A DNA stretch of 64,000 nucleotides from Takakia lepidozioides (GCA_030704615.1 CM060732.1:8744001-8808000), one strand, 5' to 3'; numbered from the stretch's first letter, positions 1 to 11,399 are shown. The notes: generated from the sequence alone by a model not told the origin. Program-made: numbers and translations.

Positions 1-640
1 CGTTGTTGAACAAGATTATTGTATCTTGCCTCCCACTCATGTATGGATGGGGTGTTCCTCAGTATGAAGTCATGCGCTTGCTCAATCACCAAGGTCGGCA
101 ATTTTACCCTCTTCGATTTTTTAAGCAAAACGATGTCATTGGTTCGTGCATCCTCCTCTTCCTTCCACATCCGAGGGGCTTCCTCATCCACCCTTGCCAT
201 GTACTCCGTGCAATAGAACATAGCTTCTTGCAACGTATACCCCTCCGCCATGCTACCCTTCAGGTGCGCCATTTGTCTTAAAAATCCTTTCAAAGTTTTC
301 ATATAACGCTCAAGGAAGTACATCCACTGAGAATGAACAGGGCCGGCAATCGAAGCCTCTTCCACTAAGTGCACTACCAAGTGCACTTGGATGTCAAAGA
401 AGGAGGGAGGAAGGTGCATCTCCAACATACACATTACCTCCGCCGCCTCCTTCTTCATGCGTGGAAAATCTGCTTCTTCCAACTCTTTGGAGCAAATCCA
501 CCGGAACAAGCTTCCCAATCTATAGATTGTCTCACGAACCTCGGGAGTCAATGTCCCACGTACTGCAATGGGCAAGATGTCTTGCAATAGATTGTGGTAG
601 TTATGAGACTTCAAACCATGGACCCCGTCTTCTTCGCTGA
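1..640 (-). CDS. CACTA transposase Tnp2, C-terminal part (DUF4218 region), partial at window edge
   Basis: The minus strand reads open from about 640 to the window edge. The translation has the hallmarks of the DUF4218 region downstream of the Tnp2 transposase of CACTA (En/Spm) elements: GLKSHNYHNLLQ, then CMLEMHLPPSFFDIQVHL, then GPVHSQWMYFLERYMKTLKG. In the family this region follows the catalytic Transposase_21 domain; its own role is not known. The catalytic part lies about 5 kb upstream on the same strand (5536-6240), so the transposase is split here. The reading frame shows no stop, but no start is visible: the upstream side runs directly into the gag remnant. Only the domain assignment is secure. 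Confidence 0.8.
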
Positions 641-659
641 ACTTCGTACGGAGGGAGGA

Positions 660-1733
660 CCCATAACCAGTTGGTGTTCGGACACCAACAACAACACGCT
701 AGTTCCGGATATTATCCCATCCACGAACAATAATTGACTCCCTTTACGCAGGGCGCCAGTTTCCTGATACAACTCACAAGAATAGTTGCCTACCTTGCAA
801 GTCCTGGCGACCACCGCTTCCACCAAGCGACTGATGGTATCTTCCGACAGCTCCGTGGTTGCCCGAGTCATGTTCAATTGTCGAGGTTTTGTGCACTTCT
901 TGGCCATGTGCCCGGGCTCCCCGCAATTGAAACACACTCCATCAAAGGTCGCCTTCTGTCCGCCATAAGCCGCTCCACCCGCTTTTCCTTTCAAAGCACC
1001 GGGTGCCGCCTTGACGTGTGAAGGCCCTCCCTTCGATTTCCACGTGCCATTGTCGCCGCGTGGCCTATCCCACTTCTTTTCCGGTCGGGAGGAGTCACCT
1101 TCCCGCCGGGTCTTCTTGTGGTTCAGCTACGTACGGCCTTGTCTCTCACCCCTAGGGACATCCGAGAAACATTCAGCCCTCTCAATTGCCTCGTTCAAAG
1201 TCTTGGGTGGCTTCTCCTCCAACTTCCGCCTGGCCCATGGGGCCAGTCCCGCCACAAAGTTGAAGACCATTTCTGGTTCTGCCATGTCCGCGACTTTGAG
1301 CAACAGCACATTGAAAGCCTGGACATACCCCCGAATGTCATCTGTTTGCTTCAAATTCCTCATCTTGTCCCGGGCAAGCCAGGACGCGTTGAGGGGCACA
1401 AACTTCGTACAAGGGAGTTATCGCCTCCCTTTCGATGTCATTTGAGGGGGCCATTTCAGGATCATCGATTGGCCGGGTCCCCTCTTCATGGGATGCATTA
1501 GCGCCCACATGATGCATTAAGAGATCCTTCATGGTTTGCACATCCGCCTGGTTCATGCTCATTGTTGTTGTCATTGTCATTGTCACTGTCACTGTCATCG
1601 TCATCATCGTCCGGTACCGTGGGGGCGGCGTCTCGCTCACGGCTCCCGCCTGATGTACTTGGGTTGTTTTTGGATGGGGTGCCAAGAGAAAAGACCGGGA
1701 AGGGATGGAGTCCTGATACGAACAAATGAACAT
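660..1733 (-). pseudogene. Ty3/gypsy-type gag, frameshifted, with CCHC zinc knuckle
   Basis: Three minus-strand ORF pieces make up a retrotransposon Gag. The upstream piece (about 1338-1733) is in one frame. A second frame (from 1399) carries a capsid-like helical stretch with WLARDKMRNLKQ and GYVQAFNVLLLKVADM, typical of Retrotrans_gag domains. It ends at a stop near 1127 and reopens in the same frame to CFNCGEPGHMAKKC, a perfect C-x2-C-x4-H-x4-C zinc knuckle at about 895-935. Gag packages element RNA into particles. No pol follows: within about 50 bases the sequence becomes the CACTA DUF4218 region. It is therefore a broken fragment, possibly from a chromovirus like the one at 8-10 kb. Confidence 0.75.
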
Positions 1734-2082
1734 AGAGACATATATTATAATGTGTCATTGCAACCATACACTTCATTATAAGCGAAATGCAAACAACAAC
1801 CTTCAATGTGTGTGTGCATCAAATATGTCATTCAATAATTACATGTATGTGCGCAACGTACACGCATGCAAAGTTTCAAACCCAAACAAAATCATTTGCC
1901 CCCCCAATGACGCATTCACCCTATCAACTAATTGTGAAAGAAAATCCTCTCATGCCATTCCACAAATTTTTTTTTACATCAATCGATTAATCGGATGTAT
2001 ACAAAGTACATCATGAGAATATCTACAATGCCTCTCTACGCGATCCCTGTCTCAAATGAACCCTATTTCTATCATACACATC

Positions 2083-2604
2083 TCACTCACGCTGTAATCG
2101 GAGGTCCCAATCATCCCGGGAGAACTCGTATGATACAAATAGTTCGCTGCCAGCCATATTAGTCCTACTAGCACATGTCATCACAAACATGTGCATCCCC
2201 TCATAGTATACTGACATATGACCACAAAAGCTCTCATGCCCATCGCTTCGCTCGTCCCATACTACATTGGTTCTCCTAGGATGACCAAAAGAACTATTGA
2301 CCAGCCCAACAACATTGCCGAAGATGTCGGGGTCACCATCATAAAATCTGATCTCAATGGGAGACAGCCCCCGTCTACGTACATCCTGTCCGTTGACACA
2401 CAAAATGTAGGGTAGGATGTATGGGGCTTCGAGGCGTAATGTACGGAACTCCGCGGAGGTGTAGTATGGACCGTAGTAGGGAAACAAGTCCACCATGCTG
2501 TTTCTCCAAGGAGGAACCACAATATCATAGACTGTGAATAAACCCCGACCCATAGCAGGGTCTGTAACGACCTTCCATTCCACACAAGAGTGCGTCCACG
2601 ACAA
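2083..2604 (-). CDS. SET-domain-like protein, 173 aa ORF
   Basis: A single uninterrupted ORF. It shows, in order, features of a SET fold (lysine methyltransferase family): MGRGLFTVYDIV near residue 18 (the GxG-F-x-x-x-D-I opening motif), PYYGPYYTSAEF, then YDGDPDIFGNVVGLVNSS near residue 90-107 (position of the family's GN...NHSC motif), and ELFVSYEFSRDDWD near the end (position of E-L-x-x-D-Y). The catalytic NHSC is replaced by NSSF, so methyltransferase activity is doubtful. It lies on the same strand as, and between, the two halves of a CACTA transposase, so it may be a captured gene or an element ORF. The ORF may lack exons. The SET assignment rests on motif order alone. Confidence 0.55.
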   Translation of the reverse strand: MSWTHSCVEWKVVTDPAMGRGLFTVYDIVVPPWRNSMVDLFPYYGPYYTSAEFRTLRLEAPYILPYILCVNGQDVRRRGLSPIEIRFYDGDPDIFGNVVGLVNSSFGHPRRTNVVWDERSDGHESFCGHMSVYYEGMHMFVMTCASRTNMAGSELFVSYEFSRDDWDLRLQRE

Positions 2605-2639
2605 TAGGCCTTGCTTTTTCCACGGTTATAGGCTCCGCT

Positions 2640-2715
2640 TCCCTTATATGCTCACGCTTAAGAAATTTGCTCACGCTTAGTGCGCTAAGCATGAGCGTGC
2701 TCACGTGAGCACGTT
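2640..2715. repeat. Cluster of short direct and inverted CTCACGCTTA repeats with a 16-bp palindrome
   Basis: GCTCACGCTTA occurs twice in direct orientation (about 2650 and 2669) and again inverted as CTAAGCATGAGCGTG. Immediately after comes the perfect palindrome GTGCTCACGTGAGCAC (2697-2712). It lies just upstream of the start of the SET-like ORF. Confidence 0.7.
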
Positions 2716-3130
2716 CACGCGCTAGCTTCTCACACACAATGGGATACACACGGAAGTATAAGTGCTGATTCAAACAAAATCAAGAAGATGCCGACGAATG
2801 GCGAAATATGTCATAAAGAGTCGTGAGACTAACTGCGGCTGTTGTCTTGGAGTGGAGATTTTGCGAGCAAGAAGAACGGTCGAGAGGAGCCGGTTGTCCT
2901 ACGGGCCTTTTGAGCGGAGATCGAAGGCAGAGACGATACGCCACTGCATAGGGAGGAGGCCTATGCTAATGAAAGAGCAGTGGAGGAAATACCCCGACCT
3001 CTTCACGGACGAAGAGGTGAGTGAAATTCTGCTAATCGCAGAACACCAGGAATATTTGGAAGAACACATACATTGTGGTTTGATTATATATAATCATAAC
3101 AAACTTTGAAAATAAAGTCTAATCGCAGTC

Positions 3131-3157
3131 TATATATGACTATTAGTCATATATATC
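3131..3157. repeat. AT-rich hairpin
   Basis: ATATATGACTA and its reverse complement TAGTCATATAT are separated by one base. The motif AGTCAT recurs several times in 3780-3850, which may mark the two ends of a small decayed element. No coding signal is recognised in 2.7-3.8 kb. Confidence 0.6.
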
Positions 3158-3810
3158 GTACAACATGGCATCACAGTCATAAAAAGGTTGTAGTATTTGA
3201 TTCTAAGCTTAAAACTTATAGAAAAACTTACAGGAAAAACTTATGAAAATAAGCTCTTAAGATGGCATGCATTCCATAGTGTAGGTGTCTTGCACACTTA
3301 TGTCCATAAATCAGGCTTCTCTATACATTGGAAATGATCAAACCGCTTCAAGGATCACATGCGAGTTGGCTTTTTCTTATTTTCTTATTTTTCTTTAAAT
3401 ATTAAAAAAAAACACTATGGGAGGACATGTAAAATGGCATGAAGAAAATAATGCGAAGCCGTGAGGGTTTACGGCAAGGAAACAACCCTACGCATTGGCG
3501 AGCAGAAGAATATTCAAAAAGTTAAAACTCAATTAACTCAATTAACTCAATTATGACTACCCTATTTCATTATGTTGCCTTTCGACTTTCAATAGAGGGA
3601 CGTCGTTCGTTCGGATGATTAACCATTCAATCCTTTCATTCACATTCACCATTGAACCCTAGTAATTTTTGTGACTATGAACAGTATTCCATGCTCGTGA
3701 ACGGAAGTCGTTTAAATAGCTACGAGTGATCAGCTAGAAGGGTCAACGTCCGTTGACCAACCTTTCACTCTGTCCGGTGCCATATAGTCATAAAAATGAC
3801 TCTCTGAGAG

Positions 3811-5288
3811 TTGCCTGACAGTCATTTGTATGACTACAGTCATATGAATGACTTCGGGTGGTCTATTTTGTCTAGATTCATGATGCAGTCATGGTTCCTG
3901 CAAGATAGCAAACCAGGACAAAGGATTGACCTCAACAACGATGAGCAGAATGATGATGACGTCATACCCGATAGGAGCCTGCTAGGAAACAAGGAGGATT
4001 CGGACACGTTGGCTGATGAGGAGGAGAAGAAGGGCTCCCCTCATTCGCAAGGGCGGGCCAAGTTCCTACAAAAGAACAACAAGAGAGAAAATATGTTAAC
4101 AAGGGCGGAGGAAGATGATGCCCAGAACATAAACCGAGCCCTTGAAGCTCGAACGAAACAAAAACATGAAATCACAACCATACCCTCCACAGGTGTCCCA
4201 GCAACGGAAACAATGGCGCAGATCTTTGAGAAGCAGGTCCTAGCGCTGAAGGCATATCGTAAGCAGCTGGAGGAATCGGAGACGACCAAAAAGGACTTGG
4301 AAGATTATGGCAGGACTACGAACGACTAAGGGAGACAAAACACGAGCTTGGAACGAAGTTAGCACTCCCAGGCGCAGAAGAGCACCAGCACCCAGTAAGA
4401 ACTAGAGAAGGCACAGCTGGACTTAGCCGAATCAAGGATGGCAGCTACGAAGACAATTGAGAAATACGAGGGGACAGTCCAAGACCAAAGGCAGGAAATA
4501 GAAGCGTTACGGACCCAACTACAGGAAAACAAAGCATGGAAGATAGCTCGCCGTAAAGCCGTCTACTACAAAGAGCACTACCAGAGAGAGAGAGAGTACA
4601 ATGGCAGGACTAGTGCAACGCTAAAGCAGAGCAGACGTATAAAGCTCTGCGGTGGTCCAACAACGTGGTGGCCATTTTGCAAAGGGATATGGCACACTGG
4701 AGGACCCGCGGACTGTGGGCAAACAAGCTTTGGGAGGAGCTGGCCATCCGAACGGCCGGAGACATCACTAGGGAGGCCGGTACGAACAAAGAAGCACCAA
4801 CGGGAAGGTTGGAACAAGAGCGACAACTGAAAGAATGGGCTAGAACGTACTTAGAACCGATCGCCTCCGAAGCACATGCATACAAAATTACTCTGGAAGG
4901 GCTCTACGAAGAGCTCGGGATAAGTATGGAGGACGTTTTCTTACCAACGGATGAGGAGCTGGCCAGTCGACGGTTGGGGATCGCTCGTGACCAAGAAGAA
5001 AAAGGCAAGGAGCTAACCAGTGACGTGGATGAGTTTACGAAAAAGTGGAAACCGCTTTCTGAGGCAGGTGAAACAGTGGGGGGGGGACCCAACAGTCATG
5101 GTCCCTCGACACCCCACGTGTGTAACAGACAAAGGGGAGGAATCGGTCCCCGTCCCAAGGGAGCAGATGACGATGGACATCAAATCCAGGGGACTCTTAG
5201 TCCCGGACCTACGAGAGAGAGCGCAAGCGGACCTACTAGTAGGGAGTACGACACCCTTTGGGTCCACACCATTTTGTTCGGCATATAG
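3811..5288 (+). pseudogene. Unrecognised charged, coiled-coil-like ORF remnants
   Basis: Three plus-strand ORFs (3811-4329, 4438-4830, 4665-5288) follow each other with frame changes and stops between them. The translations are rich in E, K, Q and R with long stretches without proline (for example ETMAQIFEKQVLALKAYRKQ), as in coiled coils. The last part turns low-complexity and G/P-rich. I recognise no domain. The same style of sequence reappears in 10192-10800, so this may be a decayed structural ORF of a repeat family. Function unknown. Confidence 0.35.
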
Positions 5289-5535
5289 ATGGCGCATGCG
5301 TCCCTGCTCCTCGAGCTCCTTTCTAACACCGAGAGAATCTCCTTTTGCAGCCATTCCCTTCTTTGCCGGCGTGCCATGAAGAATCCAAAAAAGGGACGAG
5401 CAGACATTCTTCTCAATATGCTTGGGATCTAGAAGATGACGAATCTTCAGGACCTACATATATCCCCACCCACAAAGACTTACACAATTTTTTTTACGTG
5501 AAAGTGACAATGCAACGCATACCAAATGTGCAATA

Positions 5536-6240
5536 TCACATGCATGTATAGGGATATTGATGGTGTTTTTGTGGAATATGTACCGCCCAATATAGCAACT
5601 CGTAGAAAATTGAAAGTCGTTTCATGCCGGGCACGTCCACTTCACAGTCCGTGCCCGCATGGGCCTCCTTCCATCGGTCCTCCCAAAACTGCCCGGACGG
5701 TGTCATAGTGGGGGGACGTACTTCCTCTTTACCATCAAACAAGTGTTTCTCTCTTCTTCTCCATCGATGGCTCATAGGAAGAAATTTGCGGTAGTTGGGA
5801 TACACCATCTTGTGAAGATGGCGGGAGCTATGTGCATCAAGATCATCGCCACAATGCAAGCATGCATGGTACCCTTTGGTGCCTAGCCCCAAGCAAACAG
5901 TTAGTCTTGTACTACACATCCCGTCACATTAGCAAAAACAAAAAGTTGTCATGTGCATGGCCCATAATGCCATCTACCCCACTACGGTGCACAAGACGGT
6001 CGCCGCTACTTCAATCAATCCCAATCCTCATCGATGTTATCCGGCATTAACAAGTGAATGTACGCGGTTGTTCATGGGGAACATAATATACCTGGATAAT
6101 CATGCATTGTCCAAAGCAAGATGCCTCTCATCTGAAAAGACTGTCCGGCCATAGGGTCAAGTGAAGCATCCAATGTCGGGACCCCCCTCCATAGCTCCTT
6201 AAGTTCATCAACAAGAGGTTGCAAGTACGTGTCCATGTTT
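5536..6240 (-). pseudogene. CACTA transposase Tnp2, Transposase_21 region (two exon pieces)
   Basis: Two minus-strand pieces match the catalytic region of Tnp2 transposases of CACTA elements. The upstream piece (about 6090-6240) reads YLQPLVDELKELWRGVP and GILLWTMHDYPG. The second (5536-5919) reads GTKGYHACLHCG, MVYPNYRKFLPMSHRWRR and GMKRLSIFYELLYW. Between them are about 170 bases that look like an intron or a decayed segment. After 5536 the frame closes at YPYTCM, where the family continues toward the DUF4218 region. That part is found only at 1-640, so the gene is interrupted by about 4.9 kb. The upstream side ends near the probable LTR boundary at about 6413. Confidence 0.8.
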
Positions 6241-6412
6241 GCCACTTGTTTTTTCCCTATGAGACATTCACATCATTGTTTCAATGCTCCACCAATATGC
6301 AAATTATACTACAAAATGACTTACACGTCTTACCCCATGATTATGTCACTCATCAATCTTGTGTCGCGCACCTCACTTCGGTAAGCTCCCCTTCAAGTCA
6401 TAGTTACTCGCT

Positions 6413-7960
6413 TTGATGCGCACGCCTGACTCCCAACCTGGCCGCCCGGGCCAACTTGGAGCTTCGGCTGCTCACCGGGACATAACGGTCCCCCTTTGCT
6501 TCCCACTAAACCCTCCACCTATTTGGGACTAGGAGAATTCCCTTTGGTAGATGGCAGTCCGGAACAGCTCCCCACTCTTTGGTCGCTTTCCGGCTCGCTC
6601 GCTTACTCGCTAGTTTTTGGTCACCAACGGCCTTGCACCGTTCTCGGGGTCACTACTCCCCTTATATATACTTCTGTAGCTGTCCGCGGGGGTTTCACAA
6701 CCAGCCATGCCATTTTATGGCGAACCACCACGAAAACCCTCGACTCCCGGTGATGAGTCGCGGTGAGTCTTGGCCCACTCACCACGGCCCCTATGGACCG
6801 TGATGAGTCCCAAGACTGCCCACGACTCCCACCACGAGGTCTCCGCCCCCATGGTGAGTCCTATGCCACCCCCACTAAGTCCCGCTAAGCTACCACCACC
6901 CCTTGTGGAGCCACCCCCACCGCAACCCGGTGTGCGGGGCTCCACCTGGTGAGCGCCTCCGCTTCCCTGAGTGCCTTGGGCACTCAAGGGTGCTTCAGCC
7001 CCCCATACCTATCGCTGCCATTGCCCCCACCACAGGGGCAGCCCCTCATGTGTCCCGACCCCCCCTGCCCTCAAGGCAAAGGGCCGCGACACACACCCCT
7101 ACCAACAGGGAGTCGATGTCCTCATCGACTTGTCCATTTTGTAGAAACGAACATCCAAGTTGTGGCGTCCCACATCAAGGAGTTTGTTTCCGTACCATGG
7201 CGTCCCATGGCAAAGAACCAAACCCCACACTTGACTCTACTCTCCACTAGCTAGTTCGGCCGACTTCCTCTAAGTCCCGGCCAAGGGTGGAGCCTCTCCA
7301 GCTCCTCCCAGTGCACTCTTCTTGGCCTACTTCAAGGCCAAGGAACGATCCTCCCCGAGGATCGAATCGCCTTACTGCAACAACATTGCTTGCGATTGCT
7401 CATGATGCCGCTTTTGGCATCACCTTGAGCAAGGGTTCACCTGGAACCCTCTTTGACTAGGAAGATAACCTTGAACCAACCGTGCGCCCCAATCACTACA
7501 ATTGGGTCCGTCTTGGAATGCTGGCCTGAGGTACGGGAACACGCCGAAGCCGCACTACGACTTCGTCCCGAGGCTACACGATTATAGTACGTGAACGGAA
7601 GCACGTAGCTTCCGCGTTAGCCCGCACTACAAGGCAACCCCCTCGGTAGCGCAGTTATAGTACGCGCACGCACCAGGTGTGCACTAGCACGTGAACTCCC
7701 AAAGAAGGCGCAAGTTTCCTTGCCCCTTGGATGGGAGTCACCCGATTTCGGCACTGCGCAAACACACGATTAACCCAATTTACCTCTCCCGCTTTTGTAA
7801 GCTAGCATGCTTTCTACACACTAGCCAACCATACCATGCATCGCCATTCCAAACAAAATAGGAAGCACAACATTTTGAAACATTTCATTTAAAGCAAATT
7901 TTGTACAATACAAGTTTTTGCAATTGGATCCTAAGCTAGCTAAGCCGGGCTAAGCATGCA
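6413..7960 (-). repeat. Probable 3' LTR of the chromodomain Ty3/gypsy element
   Basis: On the minus strand the pol ORF stops at 7995 and is followed by the purine tract GGGGGAGGAAA and then TGCATGC, as expected for a polypurine tract next to an LTR starting with TG. A TATATATAAG box on the minus strand at about 6660-6670 fits the U3/R position. GCGCATCA near 6413 would be the CA end. The flanking DNA beyond it is CACTA sequence. I see no matching 5' LTR in the window, so the boundaries are inferred. Confidence 0.45.
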
Positions 7961-7972
7961 TTTCCTCCCCCA
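7961..7972 (-). other. Polypurine tract of the chromovirus
   Basis: GGGGGAGGAAA on the minus strand, 20-30 bases downstream of the pol stop codon and directly before a TG dinucleotide. This is the usual primer site for plus-strand synthesis in LTR retrotransposons. Confidence 0.5.
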
Positions 7973-7994
7973 TGCTCCAAGGTTGATGTCCCCA

Positions 7995-8222
7995 TCAACG
8001 CTTCTTCCGCTTTTGAGGTCGCCCTTCGAAAGCTGCAACCGCCTCGGATGCGTTTCCCATTTCTGAGGCACGCACCCAAGATGCCTCCACATGATGATAG
8101 CCCTTCCATTTGGCGAGATACTCCGTTTCTCGGTTCCTGAACCTCCTCGACTTAAGTATTGCCTCCACCTCGTACTCAGGTTCATTTTCATGATCCAACA
8201 GCATAGGTGGTACGCGCTTCAT
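7995..8222 (-). pseudogene. Chromodomain at the C-terminus of Ty3/gypsy pol
   Basis: A short minus-strand ORF with YEVEAILKSRRFRNRETEYL followed by AKWKGYHHVEASWVRASE, the aromatic-rich core of a chromodomain as found after the integrase of chromoviruses, where it steers integration to chromatin marks. It ends in a basic tail QKRKKR. It overlaps the preceding integrase C-terminal ORF in another frame, so a frameshift separates the two, or a small overlap exists. Confidence in the domain is high. Confidence 0.8.
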
Positions 8223-9515
8223 CTTTGAAGTAAGGCTTCAAAAGGGATACATGGAATACTGGGTGCACCTTACTGTTTGCCGGCAGCTCCAATTCATACA
8301 CATCCTCATTCATAACCTTCCGAATGCGAAAGGGTCCCGCATACGGAGGTACGAACTTCGGACTCACTTCCGGAGGTAGTTGGAAATTCTTGATGTTCAA
8401 CCAGACCTCTGTACCTGCCTCAAACTTCACTTCCCTCCACTTCCGATTCGCCTGCCTTTCATACCGTTTCCTAGCTTTGGCAATGTTGTACTTTGCGAGC
8501 TTCAACAAACGCTCGCGTTCTTCCAATACCGCCGCTACTGCCGGTTCCTCAACATCCTGGGCGGCCCAACTTGTCGGCACTAGAGGTGCTTTTCCATAGA
8601 CCAATACGAAAGGGGAAACTCCCGTTGCGGAGTGTTCTGTGTTATTATAACAGAACTCTGCCGCGTCTAAGTGTTCCATCCAGTCTGATTGGTCTGCCGA
8701 CACGTAATTCCGCAAGAATTGCTTCACTACGGAATTCACTCTTTCCGTTTGGCCGTCCGTCGTAGGCGGAAGGCGGTGCTCATCTTCAGCCTCGTCCCCA
8801 TCTTCTTCCAAAGTGCCCTCCAAAATTTACTCGTAAACTTTGGATCGCGGTCCGAGACAATATCCTTCGGGACTCCATGATGCTTTAAGACGTGGGCGAA
8901 ATAAAGTCGCCCTGTCTCCTGCGCCGTTGCCGTCTCCTTGGTGGGGATGAAATGGCCCATTTTACTGAACCTATCCACCACCACCATGATTGCATTGAAT
9001 CCTTTTGACAGCGGCATAACAGTCATGAAATCCATCGAGACGCTTTCCCAAGTCCCCTCTGGAATCGGCAAGGGTTGTAACAGCCCCGCTTGCTTTTTGT
9101 ACTCGCTCCGGTTTTGTTGGCATGTGGTACATGTCTTGACATACTCCTCTGCCTCCTCCCTCAGTTTGGGCCAAAAATACTCTTTCTTCAAGAGTGCCGC
9201 AGTGCGCTTGGCTCCGCCGTGGCCCGCAAGCGGGCTATCATGGCATTCTCTCAAGAGGCTATCTCTGATCCCTCCCTTTGGCACGTAGAGACGTTTTTGT
9301 TTATACCGGAGCAGTCCATTTTGCAAGTGGAATTGCGATTTAACCCCCATCCTCAAGTCCTGCATCACGGACTTCGCCAACTCATCCTTCCGGCAAGCCT
9401 TCCGGATCTTCCTTTGGAGTGTCGTCTCGCCCCTGTACACCAACAGGAGCTGCTGCTTTCTACTTAAAGCATCGGCCACCACATTGTCCCGTCCCGGTTT
9501 GTACTGGATATCCAC
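8188..9515 (-). pseudogene. Ty3/gypsy integrase (zinc-binding, catalytic and C-terminal parts), frameshifted
   Basis: Two minus-strand ORFs. The first (8736-9515) opens with [18 protein letters not shown] (the very end of RNase H), then the H2C2 zinc-binding part (HDSPLAGHGGAKRTAALL, then CTTCQQNR), then the catalytic core with DFMTVMPLSKGFNAIMVVVD and IVSDRDPKF (the two catalytic Asp). The second (8188-8823) starts at a frameshift and carries DGQTERVN (region of the catalytic Glu), FCYNNTEHSATGVSPF and the GPFRIRKV...HPVFHVSLLKPY module typical of chromovirus integrases. The frame break falls between the second Asp and the Glu, so the copy is inactive. Confidence 0.88.
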
Positions 9516-9519
9516 GTCT

Positions 9520-10228
9520 TTGTTTTCGAGTACACCAAGATGTCGTCGATGTACACGATCACAAAGTCATCCAACCACTCCTGAAAAAGGCTGTTCATCA
9601 GCGTGCTAAATGTCGTTGGTGCATTGGTGAGCCCAAAAGGCATCACCAAGAACTCATATGAACCATACCTTGTCCTGCACGCGGTCTTCTCCTCATCTCC
9701 TTCCGCCACCCAAATTTGATGATAGCCGGAGCGCAAGTCGATCCGGCTGAAATACTTCGCTCCTGCCAACCGATCGAAGAGGTCGTCAATCCTTGGCAAA
9801 GGGTATCGGTTTTTGATAGTCACCTTATTCAAAGCCCTGTAATCGACACACATCCGTAGCGTCCCATCCTTCTTGTCTGCGAATAGCACCGGGGCTCTGT
9901 AAGGTGACTTACTCGGCCGGATGTACCCCTTTGACATTAGATCCTTGAGCTGAGTCTTCAGCTCGACCAACTCCCTGTGGCTCAACCGGTAGGGTGCCTT
10001 GGCAGGCGGTTCCGTTCCCGGTATCACCTCAATCTTGTGGTCAACTCCTCTTCGCGGTGGCAAGCCGCTTGGTAAATCCTCCGGCATCACATCCTGGTAT
10101 TTCTCCAAAATCCCCTTGATCCAATCTAGGCTCGGCTCCCCATCGCCTTCTCCTTTCACTTCTCTAATGTAAAGCAAAAATTGGGGCTCGTGTGCCTCCT
10201 CCAAACGAGGGGTCGCTCCACACAACAA
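9520..10228 (-). pseudogene. Ty3/gypsy reverse transcriptase, RNase H deleted
   Basis: A minus-strand ORF with the linker and RT palm/fingers of a Ty3/gypsy pol: [67 protein letters not shown] and the catalytic [12 protein letters not shown]. Immediately after VYSKT the sequence jumps, with a frame change near 9515, to the last residues of RNase H. The connection domain and nearly all of RNase H are therefore deleted. No gag or protease is found upstream: at 10.2 kb the sequence becomes unrelated. This is a 5'-truncated, internally deleted chromovirus. Confidence 0.9.
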
Positions 10229-10800
10229 ATGAAGGGGCAGGTCAGGTGGCCGTCGCTGCTACCACACGGGAGATAGCCATGGTGGAAGCCTTGGAGCTAT
10301 CTAGCGACAAGGAAAACGAAGAGGAAGAAGGCCGGGTCGCGCGGATGAAAATTCCTGCGAGTCTCATCCAGCAAAATCAAGAGTGCTGGTAGAAGGCTGC
10401 AGATAACCATGAGGCTACGAGAGAGGCCAAGGACCCGGAGGAAAACGAAGGTGCAGAGGCAATTGTGGTTAGAAGAAGCAAGGGCAGTGGAGCCAAGTGT
10501 CCCCCCCAGAATGCCACTGGGAGCTCATAGGTGGGGCAGCAACGCCCCCATCATTGAGGACACCCCACAATTGGAGTTGCTACCATTGATAGTGGTGTGG
10601 CGATGACTAATGTACCCCACCCAAACGCCACGGCATTGGGGAAGGAAAGGGAAGAAGTTGCGCAGGAAATATCTAAAGGAGGGCTTAAGGCCAGGAAAAA
10701 AAATCCGCAAAACAAGACCCGAGCTCAAAACGATGGGCGCAGTAGCACTAGGAGGGGATGGGCCGCCGCCGCAGGAAGCAACCGCCCCAACTCAAAGTAG
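10192..10800 (+). pseudogene. Decayed low-complexity ORF, unrecognised
   Basis: One plus-strand frame stays mostly open from 10192 to 10800 with three stops. It encodes a charged, E/K/R-rich then A/S/R-rich protein (for example KENEEEEGRVARMK). No domain is recognised. It resembles the 3811-5288 remnants in composition. After it, up to 11.4 kb, short proline-rich reading frames appear but nothing I can name. Confidence 0.25.
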
Positions 10801-11399
10801 GGAGAGGCCATCGTTGGAAGGACTGACACGACCACCGTCTGAGGTACCTCCTCCCCCCTCTTCCTTTGTAGACCTCGTTGACACCGCGGTGTTGCCACCT
10901 GACACCTTCCCTGCTAGGACTTACTCCCCAATGCTTACCTGCTGGCGTTAGAGACCCTACTATATACCATGCCCATACCATAGCCACCCGAGGGGTTGTT
11001 CCTGCCGCTGAGAATGATCATACTGACTCGCCACCAGCTGAGAGCTCCTCCACAACAAGAAGTGTTGACAGCGGAATTCTTCAACGAGTATTGGCGCAAT
11101 ACCAAGGGCACCCTCCGTGACCTAACGACCTTTAAGTTCACCATATGAGACATCCTGTTGAAGGAACCAGTGAATATGCACAGATCGATGCCGGCACGAG
11201 ATGCATCCAACATTATACCTTGCGCTTCTACTACCTGATGGAGATAAGACATGAGCAGCTATGAAACTTTGCTGAGGGCAGCCTGATCCTCTCCCCATGG
11301 TACTAACACCGCCGCACGACCTTCCCTTCCCCATGCGCGAAAGGGAAAGCATGTGTGCATTCACTTGACACCACAATCAAGGACAATCTTCAACCCATG

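Noticed and set aside
3131-3157. CRISPR-like or structured RNA reading of the hairpin-rich AGTCAT region
   Set aside because: No regularly spaced repeats with spacers, and the setting is eukaryotic.
6496-7254. Proline-rich plus-strand ORFs in 6.5-7.25 kb
   Set aside because: They lie within the probable LTR and show no domain; composition reflects the C-rich strand.
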